From: Liolophura sinensis
Lineage: Eukaryota > Mollusca > Polyplacophora > Chitonida > Chitonidae
DNA length: 64,000 nt
NCBI RefSeq assembly: GCF_032854445.1
Contig: NC_088296.1
Coordinates: forward strand, 16,607,485-16,671,484
Direction: 5' to 3'
The notes beneath the pieces were generated by a model, which was given only the letters and a program-made list of their open reading frames with translations, was not told where the DNA came from and did not search any database. Each line of letters begins with the position of its first letter. Within the stretch, counting starts at the first letter, position 1. A program made the translations under genes and the position numbers. This document shows, one piece after another, positions 24,153 through 36,409 of the stretch.

Positions 24153-24470
24153 ACATCAAAATGACAACAACAAAACAGTCTGTTCCAAAACGTGGAAACA
24201 GACATTCGTATACCATCCATCAACCATGGATACCATTTTTTTTTAGAAATATCACTAGATTATGTTAACGTTCTACGATGTGTTTAACTTTCAGCAGACT
24301 TGTGCAATTTTACATCAAAATGACAACAACAAAAAAGTCTGTCCAAATACGTGGAAACAGACATTCGTATACCAGCCGACAGCCATAGATACCGTTTTTT
24401 TTTAATATCGCCAGGTTATGTTAACTTTCTGCAATGTGGTTAACTTTCAGTAGACTTGTGCAATTTTACT
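24153..24470. repeat. Two 159-bp tandem copies containing the dispersed-repeat core
   Basis: Copy one is 24153-24311 and copy two 24312-24470. Both carry ACATCAAAATGACAACAAC, then GTGGAAACAGACATTCGTAT, a poly-T stretch, and AGACTTGTGCAATTTTAC. The GAAACAGACATTCGTATACC segment is shared with the unnamed dispersed repeat at 32.4-32.7 kb. Confidence 0.85.
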
Positions 24471-26189
24471 GCACATAAAAACCAATGAATAGGGCTAAAT
24501 TGCGATAAGAAAATAACACATCCAGTTTAAAGTGTCTAAAATGAAGGTTGTTATTTTATTTGCTTAAAATTAAAAAAACACGTTTGTCATCAGAGACTCA
24601 ATGCAAGAAAATAAACTCACCGAAAAACAGCAAATATGCTTGGTTTGTTGTGTGATTTGTTCTGTTCTCAGATGTAATGGATGCTTCTTCACGGTTTGCA
24701 GCAATATTTCACATTCCATCCGTAATAACGTGCATACAGCCTGTTAGAAATAAATTGGAAATATAGTAGCTAAACGAGAAGATCCTTGTTGTAAGTAGCC
24801 TGTTGGTCCTCCTGTACTGGAGAACTTGGTCTAGTTAGCACTGTTTCATGCAAGCGACTGTTCAACGCTTCTCCAATACCTGGCTATTTCAATAAAAACT
24901 GAACAAGTCATCGATTGACACGGCCAACCAGAGAGAGAGTATAATTTGCAGTTGCTTGTTCAACCATTCTCCACATGATTGAGTATTGTGATTCGGATTA
25001 GCGGTTAGAAAGCCATTTTAAGTAAAGCATTCTCAGCGGAATAAGGATTGGATTAATCAACCGTGTTAAATTGACGATCAACAGTCAAGCACGGAGTTGT
25101 ATAGTGCCCCCTGCCGTGTAAGGCTTGTACCAGATGTCTGTAGACAATACCTGTCTAAAGAACGCGGGCGGGGGAATATAGTACTAACATGACAATAGGT
25201 GGAGCAACGCTCTGTTGGACATGGGAAGGCAAGAGAAAGGGCAACAACAACGCCCCATGATGCAGCCACAACACTGTACGCGGGTCAGCAATCAGACTTC
25301 GTCTGATGGGAAAAGATCGTTAGTCTTTTTCTTGGCACGATGAGTTTGTCATGTACGGACAAGTGGCTCCTTTCATGGACCCCTTGAGAAAGGGTGTCCA
25401 GATAAGGGGGCTTCCCGTGGTCAGACATTCACTGACCCTTCAAATGTCTGTGGGAGCAAAATAGTCAATTTTCCTAGCTTTTGAAATACACCGAAGTACG
25501 GCCAGTTAGCACATGTCTTCGGAAAGACAGCATTAAGGCGTCAAGTAAAAACATTAGGATGGTTTACATGAGTGCTTGAGTGATGGTACCATGCAGCTTT
25601 TTAAGTAAATATGGACGATTAGCATCTTACAACTAGCTATAATATCTGTGCATTTGTTTTGGTTTTGTTTACATAATCCCACTTAAACCATAGCGATTTT
25701 AGATGCTAATATTTACTCATTTATATGAACAGCTAAAATGAATCCCTACCGGAAGTAAACCGACGTGAGGCTTGTTACCTGGAACCACTTGCCAACCATC
25801 GGTGAAATTATCTAAAATTAGATAGTTAGACTTAATCATGATCATGTGAATAGATTCATTCATTGTTTTGTCACATCATACCACTGCGCTGCATCTACAT
25901 ACCCAGAATATTTATTCCTTCGTTGTACGCAAAGAAAAAACTTCAAACGACTAGACCTTCACGTTATATTGAGCTATGCGATCCTGTTTCAGTATATAAG
26001 TTATCTAGCACAGTTTATGATGTACACTCTTAAGATGATTAGAAAAAAAGAAAAAAAAACAACTTTAAACTATTACACGTTCTTAAGTTCATAATTATTT
26101 ACTTAATACTTTGATTTGTTGTTTACGGTTTATTCAATAATTTTCATGACTGGTCATGTTTCTAGATATAGAAAAACAGAGTGATGTTA
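24471..26189. other. Non-coding stretch, nothing recognised
   Basis: No recognised gene or repeat family; only short frames. Confidence 0.45.
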
Positions 26190-26300
26190 TGTACATTCCG
26201 CAGGAACTTGACAAATTTTGTGACTTAAAGCTGCAAAGAAGCTGGCGACAGGTGGATTTGAACCGGCGATCCCGTTGGTAAGTGACCTAGAACAACTAGG
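26190..26300 (-). mobile_element. tRNA-headed SINE fragment of a second family
   Basis: On the minus strand CCGGTTCAAATCCACC is a good RNA polymerase III B box, followed by GTCGCCAGC and AATTTGTCAAGTTCCTGCGG. The body differs from the window's main SINE. Upstream sequence does not fold into a full tRNA, so I read it as a SINE head and partial body, not a tRNA gene. Confidence 0.5.
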
Positions 26301-27896
26301 TTTCATATGAGTCAACGAGAACGGTAGGTTGACGACTAAATACTTTGACTTTCTTTGTGACAACAACAACATCAGGGCATTGCAACCTCCCCCTTGTCCA
26401 TTAAAGATGGGATATCAAATCTTGATGCGTAAAGGACGTGTTGAAAAATCAGATTACGAGAAAAAATCAACCGAGTCGAATATGTCCGAAGGCTATTCAG
26501 TCAGCCTTATTCAAAACGTGTCTCAACAATGAAGCTGAGCACGCACGTGCTCCGGCATACGGTCACATGACTTGTCACTTGTCGTCTGCGACTGTCCGCC
26601 TTCTTATCAAACTGGTGACGGATCCTCTAGAGCGGCTGACATTCGGATGGGTTATGCAAATCAAAAATCTTCTTGATAGAAATCTGCTGTCATTTGCGAT
26701 TAACATAATCAGTAAACAAGAGTCAATGGCAAAGGCGTGGGCATTGAAGGTGAACAATCTGGAAAAGTCAATTCACCTGATACTAAATCAGAATTTAAAA
26801 GCCTTTTGATCTCACTGATGGACACTACGAGTGTCAGCTGTAATACAATATATTCAATAAATTTAAGTCGCCAGCATGTTCTCTAAAGATTGTGGACTTT
26901 CAACAAATCCGCACACGTTCTTACTATTATATAAAACCCAGTGCTAAAGTATACCACATGCACCGCACGTTGTTAGATTTCTCTATTGGATTGAACACCT
27001 AGAATAGTTCTATAAGTACATGCAGTACCCACGGTACAAAAAATTCGTCCATTGTTTCTGTTGCTATCATATTTAAAACACTCCCTTGAAAACTGAAAAC
27101 GTGATACGTGCAGCATTTAATGTTCAACAAACGTCATAAAATGCACGCAATGCGCAGTTTAGCGCTATTTTAATTTGTTATCGCTGACATTAATCTGCCC
27201 TTAATTTTGGATGAAAGGCAATTCATAACTCTGCTTCTCACGATAATTAGCGCGCTTTAATCATTCTCCAGTCTGGTCGAGGAAGCAAATTCCAGGACTA
27301 CACCATGAGACATTACACGTTACCGAAAAATCGACTGATCTCGGAATCGATCCCTTTCCCATCTTCGTTGAAGGGGGTTTCTGCATAGACCCGTCTGTGC
27401 AAGCACACATATAGCACAAGGTTTTTTTCTGGATAGATCCTATACAGCATAACTCACCCGTGGATTACTTTAGAGTTCACCTATAGATTAGCGGGCTGCT
27501 GTGCACATACACCGAGCACAACGGCTGCAGCTTTTAATTTGATTTAAGCTTAATGTATTTGTAGTTACTGTACAACAATGGCATGTCTGTGATTGGCATG
27601 TGCATAGGCCACGCGCCCACCATTGTAACACGTTTTTACAGAATTTGTCAGTCCCACGGGATTAAATGTAACAGCTTTCCCGTAAATATGATGACAAACT
27701 TGAAACATTTGTGCGACGCACATGCGTAGTTAAACAAAGGGAAATGATAAAGTATGGTATCTTTTGAAGCCTCCTTAATATGAGACTTTGCTGACGGCTT
27801 TACGTGTAAATTAGTAAAGTACAAAAAGTACATATATGTAAGAACAGAAAAACAATAATAATCACCCATTGTCAAGATTGTCGACCGTATGTGTGA
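26301..27896. other. Non-coding stretch, nothing recognised
   Basis: A 123-codon plus-strand frame (26438-26809) has no recognisable domain and is overlapped by frames on the other strand. No repeat family identified. Confidence 0.4.
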
Positions 27897-28038
27897 CGCT
27901 CTGTCAACAACATGCGGATGGTCGTGGGTTTCCCCCGGGCTCTGCCTGGTTTCCTCCCATCATAATGCCATAACCGTATAAGTGAAATATTCTTGAGTAT
28001 GGCGTAAAACAACAATCCAATAAGTAATAAAAAAAAAA
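27897..28038 (+). mobile_element. SINE, head-truncated
   Basis: Forward copy running from the CTGCGGATGGTCGTGGGTTT core through CCTCCCATCATAATG and ATAAGTGAAATATTCTTGAG to a poly-A-like end. No tRNA head. Confidence 0.88.
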
Positions 28039-31000
28039 CGAAGCCTGTCAGTATCCTCCTGAAATCACATAATCACATCGTATAATCGTCTGAGGCATCT
28101 CAGAATTGCACGCCGAGTTTTTGATGTATAGAATCGTATAAAGATTAAAGTAATGATTTATGTATTAGGTCTGGACGTACGCTGCAACCATTACGTTATA
28201 TACAGGTATAGAAAAAACTTTTTCACACTTTTAGGCAACACTTTTCAGACGATAACATTGAACTACATGTTTAGTCTGGCATACTCCATATACAAGGTTT
28301 GATTGTTCATATACATCAACCTTTTAAAACTTTATAAGGCGGGCGCAGATGTAAAAAATCCCTTCTCTTAAGAGGGAAAATCTGACCATGAATAATTAAG
28401 TACCGTTCTATACAACTAGGATAATGATAAGATCAGCCTACTGCCATGATAGCCTTCGGGTATCTTGGAACTGACTGGGATCTCTACGTGAATAATATTC
28501 TCTGTTCCCTCAGTGGCCTGTTTTTGATCGTGGATCGATCTCTTTATTGTTTACAGGAAGTCAAGTGTTGTCTGAGATGCCGTCACCAGAGGAAATTGCC
28601 GGCTAGACATCCTTCACACATCAATGCATAAGTATTGACCCGTCTACCGGAAACAAGATGGCGGTCACACGACGAAAAGGTATATATTTCTGATTAGCCG
28701 GCAGAGGGAAGCAGTGCGAAAAAGGCGTGTTAGTGTGTGTATAGTTTGAGAGGCTAATCACCCGCACCAGTAGATTACTTTCAATATATTTATGTTGACG
28801 CCATAATAGGGGAGTGCCGAGTTCCAAATCTTTTACTGGCTAGAGATAAAGAAAAGCCCTACTGTATCTTGTGACCTGTGGAAACTTTTAGGCAAGTATT
28901 GCGGGACAACATTTACTATTACATGGGGGTCTGTAATATGTAATATGTAATGTAATATGGGGGTCAGAAGAAAGTTTCACCAAAATCTACGTGGAGTAGA
29001 CAAACGATGAAGAAAACTGAGAAGCTGAACGTTTGTGAACTTGAGCAGCTTCTGAAAGACAGAGGTGTCGTTTGTTCCTCTAGAACACAAAGATACAGGT
29101 GATCGATAAATTAATGTCTACAAAGGCTGCCTAACACTTGTCACAAGTCACATGATATCGGAGGACTGTTTTTAATTTCAACGACAAAAGAGTTCGAACT
29201 GGAAACTCTCCTAATGATAACGATACATGTAGCTCAAGCTGACAGACTATACAAAACGGTCTAGAGGGAAATAAAACACACATATGCTTTCTGCCGTTAC
29301 TCTGCAATGATCTTTTGCTACCTGAGTGTTTTATGAACACTCGTACACCGAGACAAATGACATGAACGTATTACCAAAAGAAGGAAGGCAGGAGTACATA
29401 GCTTTGGATAGCGTTGTTGGAGGCGGTAACCTGAGTTACAAAGTCTCCTGTGTGTGACTCATAAAAAACAAACAAGATATCTTGAATAAAATCTGTAATT
29501 CTATTTATTTTTTGTAATGAGTAGTAGTGCATGGCATTACTACAAACAGCAAAACAGTGACAATAAAACATTCTGATGGCCAGTTTGGGTCTAGTGTAAA
29601 CCAAAAACACCTCGAACCACTCAAAGACTGAGTATGTTGGGGAATCTTATTTTCCAGTAAAATTACTTATTACTTCTGATTTGGACATAGCTTAGTTGTG
29701 CGAAGAAAAAAAATGTCCCTTAGCACTTCTAAACCATGACGGCAAGTCGATTTAAAAAAAAAAACAAAAAAAAAACGCCATGTAGAACTTTGTTCAATTT
29801 CTTAATGAATGAAATGGCATCAAATTATCTCGTCTACCACTTTGTTGTCGTTATAAACTAGTGTTTGTCCAGCAATTAATGATAGAAAAATATTCGGGAA
29901 AATGAAACAGAGAAAAATCAGTCCGATTAGTATGCAGTATTGAGGTAAGTAATTGTGCATGTGGAAACGCCCTAAAACATATTATTTAAAATAGAACTGG
30001 AACGGCCTGGAGAGCTTCAAAAAGAGCTTAAAATTGATCTTGAATAATAAATCATGCTGTAACCTGTCTTCGTCCTGACTTCATCATGAACAAAATCGTT
30101 CCCCAAGTGTACATGTGATCAACTTGTTGTTTCGGAAACCTGTGGAGTCTATGGACTAATCCTGTTATCCTAAAGCCCGGCGTCTGGAGACCGCCAACCC
30201 CCCGAGGTGTAAGACCAGACTGTTCCCGACCCCAAACGACTTACCAAAGACGAAGTCATCCCGCGTGCGTAATCCAACACTTACAAGATAATGTTAATGA
30301 CGTGCGGCCATTGAGACTAGCAGGGGAATCCCCCCTGGGTTTTCCGGCTCATTAACTAAGTTCTGATTTCTGAAGCCGTCTGGTGGCCACGTGATCTTGA
30401 CCTTTGCGACTTCGGCATAGACTCTTTGTTCCAGAGAGACAAGATGTCAATGGTGTTGTCAAAAAAACGGGCGCAAGTAATCAACCAAAATATAAAGGGG
30501 TATTGGCACTGACACTGGCACAGATCTATACACTAGTAAATCTGATGATCTGGTAGATGCAGACCTATCATTTTCTGTCATTTATCCGTTCATTGTAAAA
30601 AAAGAAAGTGGTCAGGGGCTATACGTATACAAAATCTCATACACCTAACATATCGCATATTGCTGGGTTTTGGAGATACCCCAATTTTGACATTATCTTG
30701 TTGACGAGTTTCGTAGACCTCAGTATCCTGGAACAAACGAAAATACATCGTCGAAAACTTTATGGATTCGCAATAACCGAATTGCTCTCTGGGTGTTATA
30801 TAAAATTAGTTCAACCAAACATCCTCTAGGAAATAGAAGGCTTCGTTGTGGCTGCGTTTAAAACGTACACCCTTACCTGACATTGTAAGGTTCAACACAT
30901 TATTTTAAGAGCAAGACATACAGTAAAGAAACACACAGACGCCAAAGAGGTAATGTTAAATGTGTGGATACAGATGTGGGTAGAAATGGAAATAGAGCAC

Positions 31001-31560
31001 CCTGCTCCGCAGAGAAATGTTAAAAGAAATAAGGCATTTACATCGTTATTACATAGTCTTCTTTTCCATGTAAGCGTTATTAACGGGCGCTTTCTTACGG
31101 AAATGCTCGGCAACGTTGGGATGATGGAGAATAAAATATAAAAGTATTGTCTGGTGGAAGATTTTCCTAGGAAAAGAAGAGGAAAACAGATTAGAAGCCA
31201 TTGCTTAATGAGCTAATTATTCAAACTGTATCCGTGTTTGAAAAATCCCGGAATCGAGCCTTTCAAGATAGGATATTATCGTTTGCGGATAATAATGTTC
31301 CAACGATATCATTTGATGCATGTATGCATATTGCTCAACTAATTGATGTTCGACGGCAAGCAGTGATTTACGAACGACCAGCAAAGAAACGCATTCACTT
31401 CCCGAAAATACTAATAAACCTACCCCACCCACCCAGAAAAAAACAAGTTTATTGTAGGTAGCACCCAAAACACCAAACAGCATAGATTTATTTCCAACAG
31501 CTTCACAAACTTTGCGACATGAATGCAGTGTGGGTAAAAGCAGACTACGTCTTTAAACGT
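28039..31560. other. Non-coding stretch with a GC-richer patch
   Basis: Bases 30130-30440 are richer in GC than the surroundings and contain no repeat I recognise; they could be a conserved non-coding element. A YY1-like AAGATGGCGG lies at 28655-28664. The remainder shows nothing. Confidence 0.4.
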
Positions 31561-31712
31561 ACGTGAGATGGTCTTCCGGCAACCTGTGGGTGGTCGTGGG
31601 TTTCACCCGGACTCTGCCCGCTTTCCTCCCACCAGAAGGGTGGCCGCCGTCGTATAAGTGAAATATTCTTGAATACGGCGTAAAACACCGATCAAATAAA
31701 TCAAAAATAAAA
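31561..31712 (+). mobile_element. SINE, head-truncated
   Basis: Forward copy with GGTGGTCGTGGGTTTCACCC, GGCCGCCGTCGTATAAGTG, ATATTCTTGAATACGGCGTA and a (AAATAAATC) end. It starts within the GGAAGGTCT...CAGCAACCTG region. Confidence 0.9.
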
Positions 31713-32415
31713 TACACGTCTATAAAATTTTAACCCACAGTTTGGTCTCATCTACCATTTGAACGATATCGACTTTTATGGTAAAGGCGGTAACACAAAT
31801 GACCATGTCATTACCACATACTGCCGTCTCCCCAGAGAGCGCCATGTCGGGGACGGTCGAATTCTTCTGCTGGCGAGAACACGAGGGTATCAATGACATA
31901 CTAACCTAACCGGCGTCGCATTACGCTAGCCATTATCGCGGGTTGTTCACCCCCGAATACCTGACCTCTTCAGAGATAAATAGATAGTGAGGGGCGACAG
32001 TGGAATGATTCACGACGGTCTTGTTCTACAGCTTAATATGAGCTAATGACGGTTTGTACGGCAACGCATCGTATAAGGTGATAAGCTGGTTTGGATAGGT
32101 ATATTTGGAAACACACGTGTATACTATGCTAACGGGTTCTTGCAAAGACAAGGTTGTAATACTGATACGCATTTGATTTAAGTGGTCAGTAGAATGGATT
32201 TGCCAATTCGGTATTTAACCGACTGTAGACGTAGAAAAATATGTATTCAAAAGAGAACAGAGAATTTCTTAAAGTAAGAACTCAAGATTTGATCGCGGGA
32301 TAACGTCACGATTATAAAACGCACGCACTGTTCTAGGTGTGTAAAAGTAATTAATACGGTAAGAAAATCGTGCTGTTGTTGTTGTTTATTCAACCAAAAG
32401 TATCTCCATTGCCTT
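31713..32415. other. Non-coding stretch, nothing recognised
   Basis: No gene or repeat family recognised. Confidence 0.45.
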
Positions 32416-32695
32416 TTCATTTCAACTCTTCATACACCAACCTGCATTTAAGACGATGCATATAAACCCCCTTTTTCGGATTAAGCGGAATTTGACACGG
32501 ATATGAAGCATAAATCTATGCGTCGAAACAGACATTCGTATAACAGTCGTCAACGAATGAGAACATTCCAGGTCAATAATTGCAAGGACAATTCCCAAAA
32601 CGACGTATACCACAAACCACAACAGAACTAAGAGGATATATAAAGTACGAAAATAAGACGGAATCATGCACAGAGAAACAGTCAACAATTTTTAA
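32416..32695 (-). repeat. Unnamed dispersed repeat, copy A (inverted)
   Basis: The reverse complement aligns over about 220 bp with copy B at 34045-34255. Shared blocks include GTCGTTTTGGGAATTGTCCT, ATTATTGACC and TTTCGTNCTTTATAT. Both copies can be read as a hydrophobic peptide with GIVLxIID, but no start, stop or domain supports coding. A shorter form of the same core occurs at 24153-24470, 33640-33675, 49864-49945 and in the 62.9-63.5 kb minisatellite. Confidence 0.75.
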
Positions 32696-33200
32696 TGATG
32701 CTGAAAAGACGCAAGGTATCTAGGTGATAGAGTAAAATCAGCATTCAAATCATGTACCTTGCTAGAATACAAGCCGTCGATAACGAAATATGTATCTCAA
32801 ATGTGTTTTGTTTGCCATTGTTCATATATCCAACGTGGTGATCGAATTTAACACGATGGATATCCAGCCTCTAGTCGCGGGTTACGCGGGATTAGACACA
32901 ATCGTGACGCAGAATGCCACAGATTTCGAACGTTCCGTCCATCCTTACGTACAAGAAAATTGTACTCATTTTAAAGCCGCGGGGTTTCCAGACAATATCA
33001 ACACCTTCTGAAAATCTATAACCAGATTCGAGATGGCTTCTATTCTTAGTAATCCTTAAAAACAGTTAAATAATTATTCTCAAAGGATGGTAGCTGGCTT
33101 AATTGACAAATATCCTTGTTCTCACTGCAGCCGATCGGTGTGGCCAAAGAGGGCAAAGTTTGGAACCTAGCTGTCCCTAAGTGTGCATGCCGCGTATTTG
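32696..33200. other. Non-coding stretch, nothing recognised
   Basis: Holds one short plus-strand frame (32790-33011, 73 codons) with no recognisable domain. Confidence 0.4.
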
Positions 33201-33463
33201 ATTTATATTTTTATTGATTTGATTGGTGTTTTACGCCGTGCCCAAGAATATTTCACTTATACGACGACGGCCAGCATAATGGTAGAAGGAAACCGAGTAG
33301 AGCCCAGTGGAAACCCACGACCATCCACAGGTCGATGCAAGGCCTTTCCACTTACGATTAGATACGGAGCCAGAATGAGCTGGACGTCAACCGACAACTA
33401 CCGCATTGGTGGAACGCTCCTTGGTCATTGCGCCACGCTGGCGTGCTACCCCCCTTCGGCCAT
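33201..33463 (-). mobile_element. SINE, near full length
   Basis: Reverse-oriented copy from the (TTTA)-like tail through GATTGGTGTTTTACGCCG, the core and AGCCAGAATGAGCTGGAC. It extends into the tRNA-derived head (CGCATTGGTGGAACGCTCCT and GCGCCACGCTGGCGTGCTA). Confidence 0.9.
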
Positions 33464-33503
33464 TTGAATCAGATTTTTCCTACATCGTGAAGGGAATCGT
33501 TTA

Positions 33504-33601
33504 CTAGTTTTACGCAGTGCTCAACAATAATTCATTGATACAACGGTGACTAGTATTATGGTTAGAGAGACCAGAGGAAACCCGCAACAATGAACAGGTT
33601 G
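33504..33601 (-). mobile_element. SINE, degenerate
   Basis: Old copy with TTTTACGCAGTGCTCAA, a decayed ATATTTCACTTATAC block and GAGGAAACCCGCAACAATG. Another possible fragment (GAATTCTTGAGTACGGCACC) lies at 33727-33746. Confidence 0.65.
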
Positions 33602-33635
33602 AATTAAACGTTCACCTCCCTCTAGGCGTCAAAAC

Positions 33636-33675
33636 AGGTATCCGTATACCAGCCGTCAACCATGTACAATCAGAA
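33636..33675 (+). repeat. Dispersed-repeat core fragment
   Basis: TATCCGTATACCAGCCGTCA and ACCATG match the conserved edge of the unnamed repeat seen at 24.2, 32.5 and 49.9 kb. Confidence 0.55.
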
Positions 33676-34029
33676 AAGTGGCATTGTTAACCAAATACAC
33701 TTTTGTCTTCACTGATGTATGAGTTAAGAATTCTTGAGTACGGCACCAAGCACCAGCGCTATAAGTGTATAAATACTGATGAGCATGTCAGTTTGACACA
33801 AACATCAGAAAGACTGATACCGTAATCGCTGAATGGTCAAATACGCGTACACGTACGTATTCACTGACATTTTTAACGGCTAGATGATAGGCTAGGGGCT
33901 GTTTATTCGTCCTGTTGAATTAGGTAGCCACTTTGGATACATCAACAGCTACAATCAAAGCGCAACCGAGATACATATTTTATCATCAACAACTTATATT
34001 CTATCAGTGTACACGGTTTGAATGATGAC

Positions 34030-34290
34030 TTCAGTCAGTCGTCTAGAACATGCAGTGCGTCTTTCTTACATCATTGTTCACTGCTTTGTATGATTGTGTC
34101 CTATTTTCGTGCTTTATATACTGCACTTTCTCAGTTCTGTGGAAGTTTGTGTTCAATGTCGTTTTGGGAATTGTCCTTACGATTATTGACCGGGAACGTC
34201 CTTATTCATTAACGGCTGGTATACTGGAATGTTTGTTTCGATCCATAATTCACTTCATGTATTGGATATGTTCAAAACCTGATGGGCCTC
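34030..34290 (+). repeat. Unnamed dispersed repeat, copy B
   Basis: Forward copy aligning with the reverse complement of 32416-32695 (see copy A). Together they form an inverted pair about 1.4 kb apart with SINE copies between. The readable peptide (VVLGIVLTIID) parallels copy A, but frames drift and no domain is recognised. Confidence 0.75.
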
Positions 34291-34366
34291 GATGTATCTG
34301 TGCAAGAACACAGACCGTTGACTGGACGCCGCCTTTGAAACGTCCTCTATCATATACTACTGGAAT

Positions 34367-35847
34367 AAAGTAACTGTGCATCATCTGCAGTTATGCCATG
34401 TTCTAATGAATTAAGATAAGAATATGATATTTGGTATTCTGTTTAATCACTGTTTAACTGTTGACAGGATAATCTCGAAATCTTTATGATTTGACACTAG
34501 GCATCATGACACGCCCTCGAAGAGATGTGGTGTCAAAAGTCAGTTCACAAACTCAATATCGTGTGTGTCCACCATTGGCGTTGATGCAGGCTTGACAACG
34601 ACGACGCATAGACGACACTAAGCGAGTGAAGAAAGCTTGGGGAATGTTGTTCCATGTCTGAAGCAACATTTGTCCCAAATCAGCTAACGTCAATGGCTGA
34701 TTCGGGCCCTGACGTAATCGCCGTTCCATTTCATCCCATGGGTGCTCGATAGGGGTCAGAAGAAACTGCTGGCCAAGGGAGTACCGGAATTTTGTGCTGT
34801 CTCAACAAATCCGTCACAACACGAGCGACATGTGAACGGGCATTATCTTGCTGAAGTGTGATGTTACGTCCATGTCCTTGAGTGAACGCTTGCACATGAG
34901 GCAGAATGACCTCGTCCCTGTATGGCAGGCCTGTCAGATTGCCATTCACAATGACAAGTTGGGTCCGCCCATGAGATGTGATGCCTCCCCATACCATAAC
35001 GCTGCCGCCACCAAACGCTCGACGTTGAACAACGCACGCGTCAGCATACCGTTCACCCGGACGTCTGTACACCCTTGCCCTGCCAGCTGAGCCGTCCAGA
35101 TGAAATCTCGACTCGTCAGTGAACAGAGCACAATCCCAATCTTGTCTCCTGTACCGTAGATGTTGTCTGCACCAGACAAGACGTGCCTGTCGGTGACGTT
35201 GGAGCAAAATCGGACGTATGGCAGGACGTCTGGGCCGGATGTTGCGCTCCCGCGGTCGGTTCCGTACAGTCCTGGAACTGATTGGGCGTAAGTCAGGAAT
35301 GGTCCGAGCAGTCACACTGGAACTCTGGAATCGATTCCTTAGATGGGTCAGCCGAATATGGTTGTCTTGCTGACGTGACGTCACACGTGGACGGCCGGAC
35401 CGGGGCAAATCTCTCGTGTTCCCATTCTGTTGAAAACGTCGCCATAGAGAGGATATCGTGTTTCGATGGACACCAAAATGTCAGGCAACTTCATTCTGGG
35501 CCATTCCAGTCTCCAGCATTCCCACGGCGCGGAGACGCTGATTTTCTGTAAGCCATGGCATGTTGTACGCACAGTTTATGTTGAAGTTAACGTGTTTTCC
35601 ACAACATTTAGAGGCTAAAGAACAAACAACAGTTCTTCAATTTTCGAAATCAGGTGTGTGAACTTCATGTGTCAAACATCATGCAGAATGTGAGTCATGT
35701 CATTATACACGAAGTGCGCGTGCCACGCGCGATACGTGACATGACATTTCATGAAAAATGCTTGGCTAAATGTTTATTGACGGTTAGGTTTATAACTTTT
35801 CAAACATCCTTTGTTTTGTCTCATTTTCTGTGATGCACAGTTACTTT
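34367..35847 (-). mobile_element. Tc1-like DNA transposon, decayed
   Basis: The ends AAAGTAACTGTGCATCA (34367-34383) and its exact reverse complement (35831-35847) are 17-bp terminal inverted repeats flanking the transposase pseudogene. A TA dinucleotide precedes the left end; the right flank is TTT, so the target duplication is eroded. At 1.48 kb the length is normal for a Tc1/mariner element. Confidence 0.85.
34553..35561 (-). pseudogene. Tc1-like transposase pseudogene
   Basis: Recognisable over its full length on the minus strand, from ATG at 35559-35561 to TGA at 34553-34555. The N-terminal helix-turn-helix region reads MPWLTENQRLRAVGMLETG and is followed by HFGVHRNTISSLWRRFQQN. The GRPR linker (SGRPRVTSRQ) follows, then the DDE domain with FTDESRFHLDG (first Asp) and LQQDNARSH (second Asp). 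After a frame change comes PIEHPWDEME (catalytic Glu). Two lesions are seen: TGA where the family has a sense codon just before HFGV, and loss of 5 nt between SSD and PIEH. Adding five to the 1009-nt span gives 338 codons, the expected length, and a 34-residue Asp-Glu spacing (DD34E). The element cannot supply active transposase. Confidence 0.93.
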
Positions 35848-36409
35848 TTTCCATTAGTAATACTTCACATGACAGAGCAACAGGGATACATATGACATTC
35901 TTTGCACATGCCATGACGGCCTCTCGGTTCACCAGTGGTTCTACCGGCTAAGTGGCTGACAGGTCGAGCGATAGTCTGACTAACTAGCGGTATTGATGAA
36001 CAAAGTAATTCACCTATGTCAACCCAGGTGGGATCTCACGCAGTACGGAAGCCTGTTACGGCCAACAAGGCGTTTAGCTATTAACATATTAAATTTATAA
36101 GAGTTCACAATGTTTCAAACACAACAACATCAGAATTTGGAAAACAAATTACTTCTACTATCTGATTTATTCCATGATTTAAGTAGATTATTCATTAGCA
36201 TTTTGACGCCAGTAACACTTGCCAGGTATACAGGTGGAGAAAAAAGTTTCCAGAATAAAACCACCGCATCTCAGAATTTATCTGACACATTTTCTGACTT
36301 GAAGGCGCAGCTAAGTCACATGAAACTAAGGTCAAACACGGGAACCCATTTCTCAAGGGCCATTGATGACAACACAGAATTTGACAGAGTAATTCTCGAC
36401 CAAATGACG
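35848..36409. other. Non-coding stretch, nothing recognised
   Basis: Flank between the transposon and the next SINE. A frame starting at 36110 continues into the SINE and is not credible as a gene. Confidence 0.45.

Noticed and set aside
26250-26340. Functional tRNA gene
   Set aside because: Only the T-arm/B box is convincing; the flanking body looks like a SINE.
26622-26634. GGATCCTCTAGAG, identical to a cloning-vector polylinker segment
   Set aside because: Flanks on both sides do not match a vector; a 13-base match is compatible with chance.
28655-28664. YY1-like AAGATGGCGG
   Set aside because: A single short motif without promoter context; mentioned only in the stretch description.
29185-29250. 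tRNA-like GTTCGAACTGGAAACTC on the minus strand
   Set aside because: No credible A box or stems; too weak to list.
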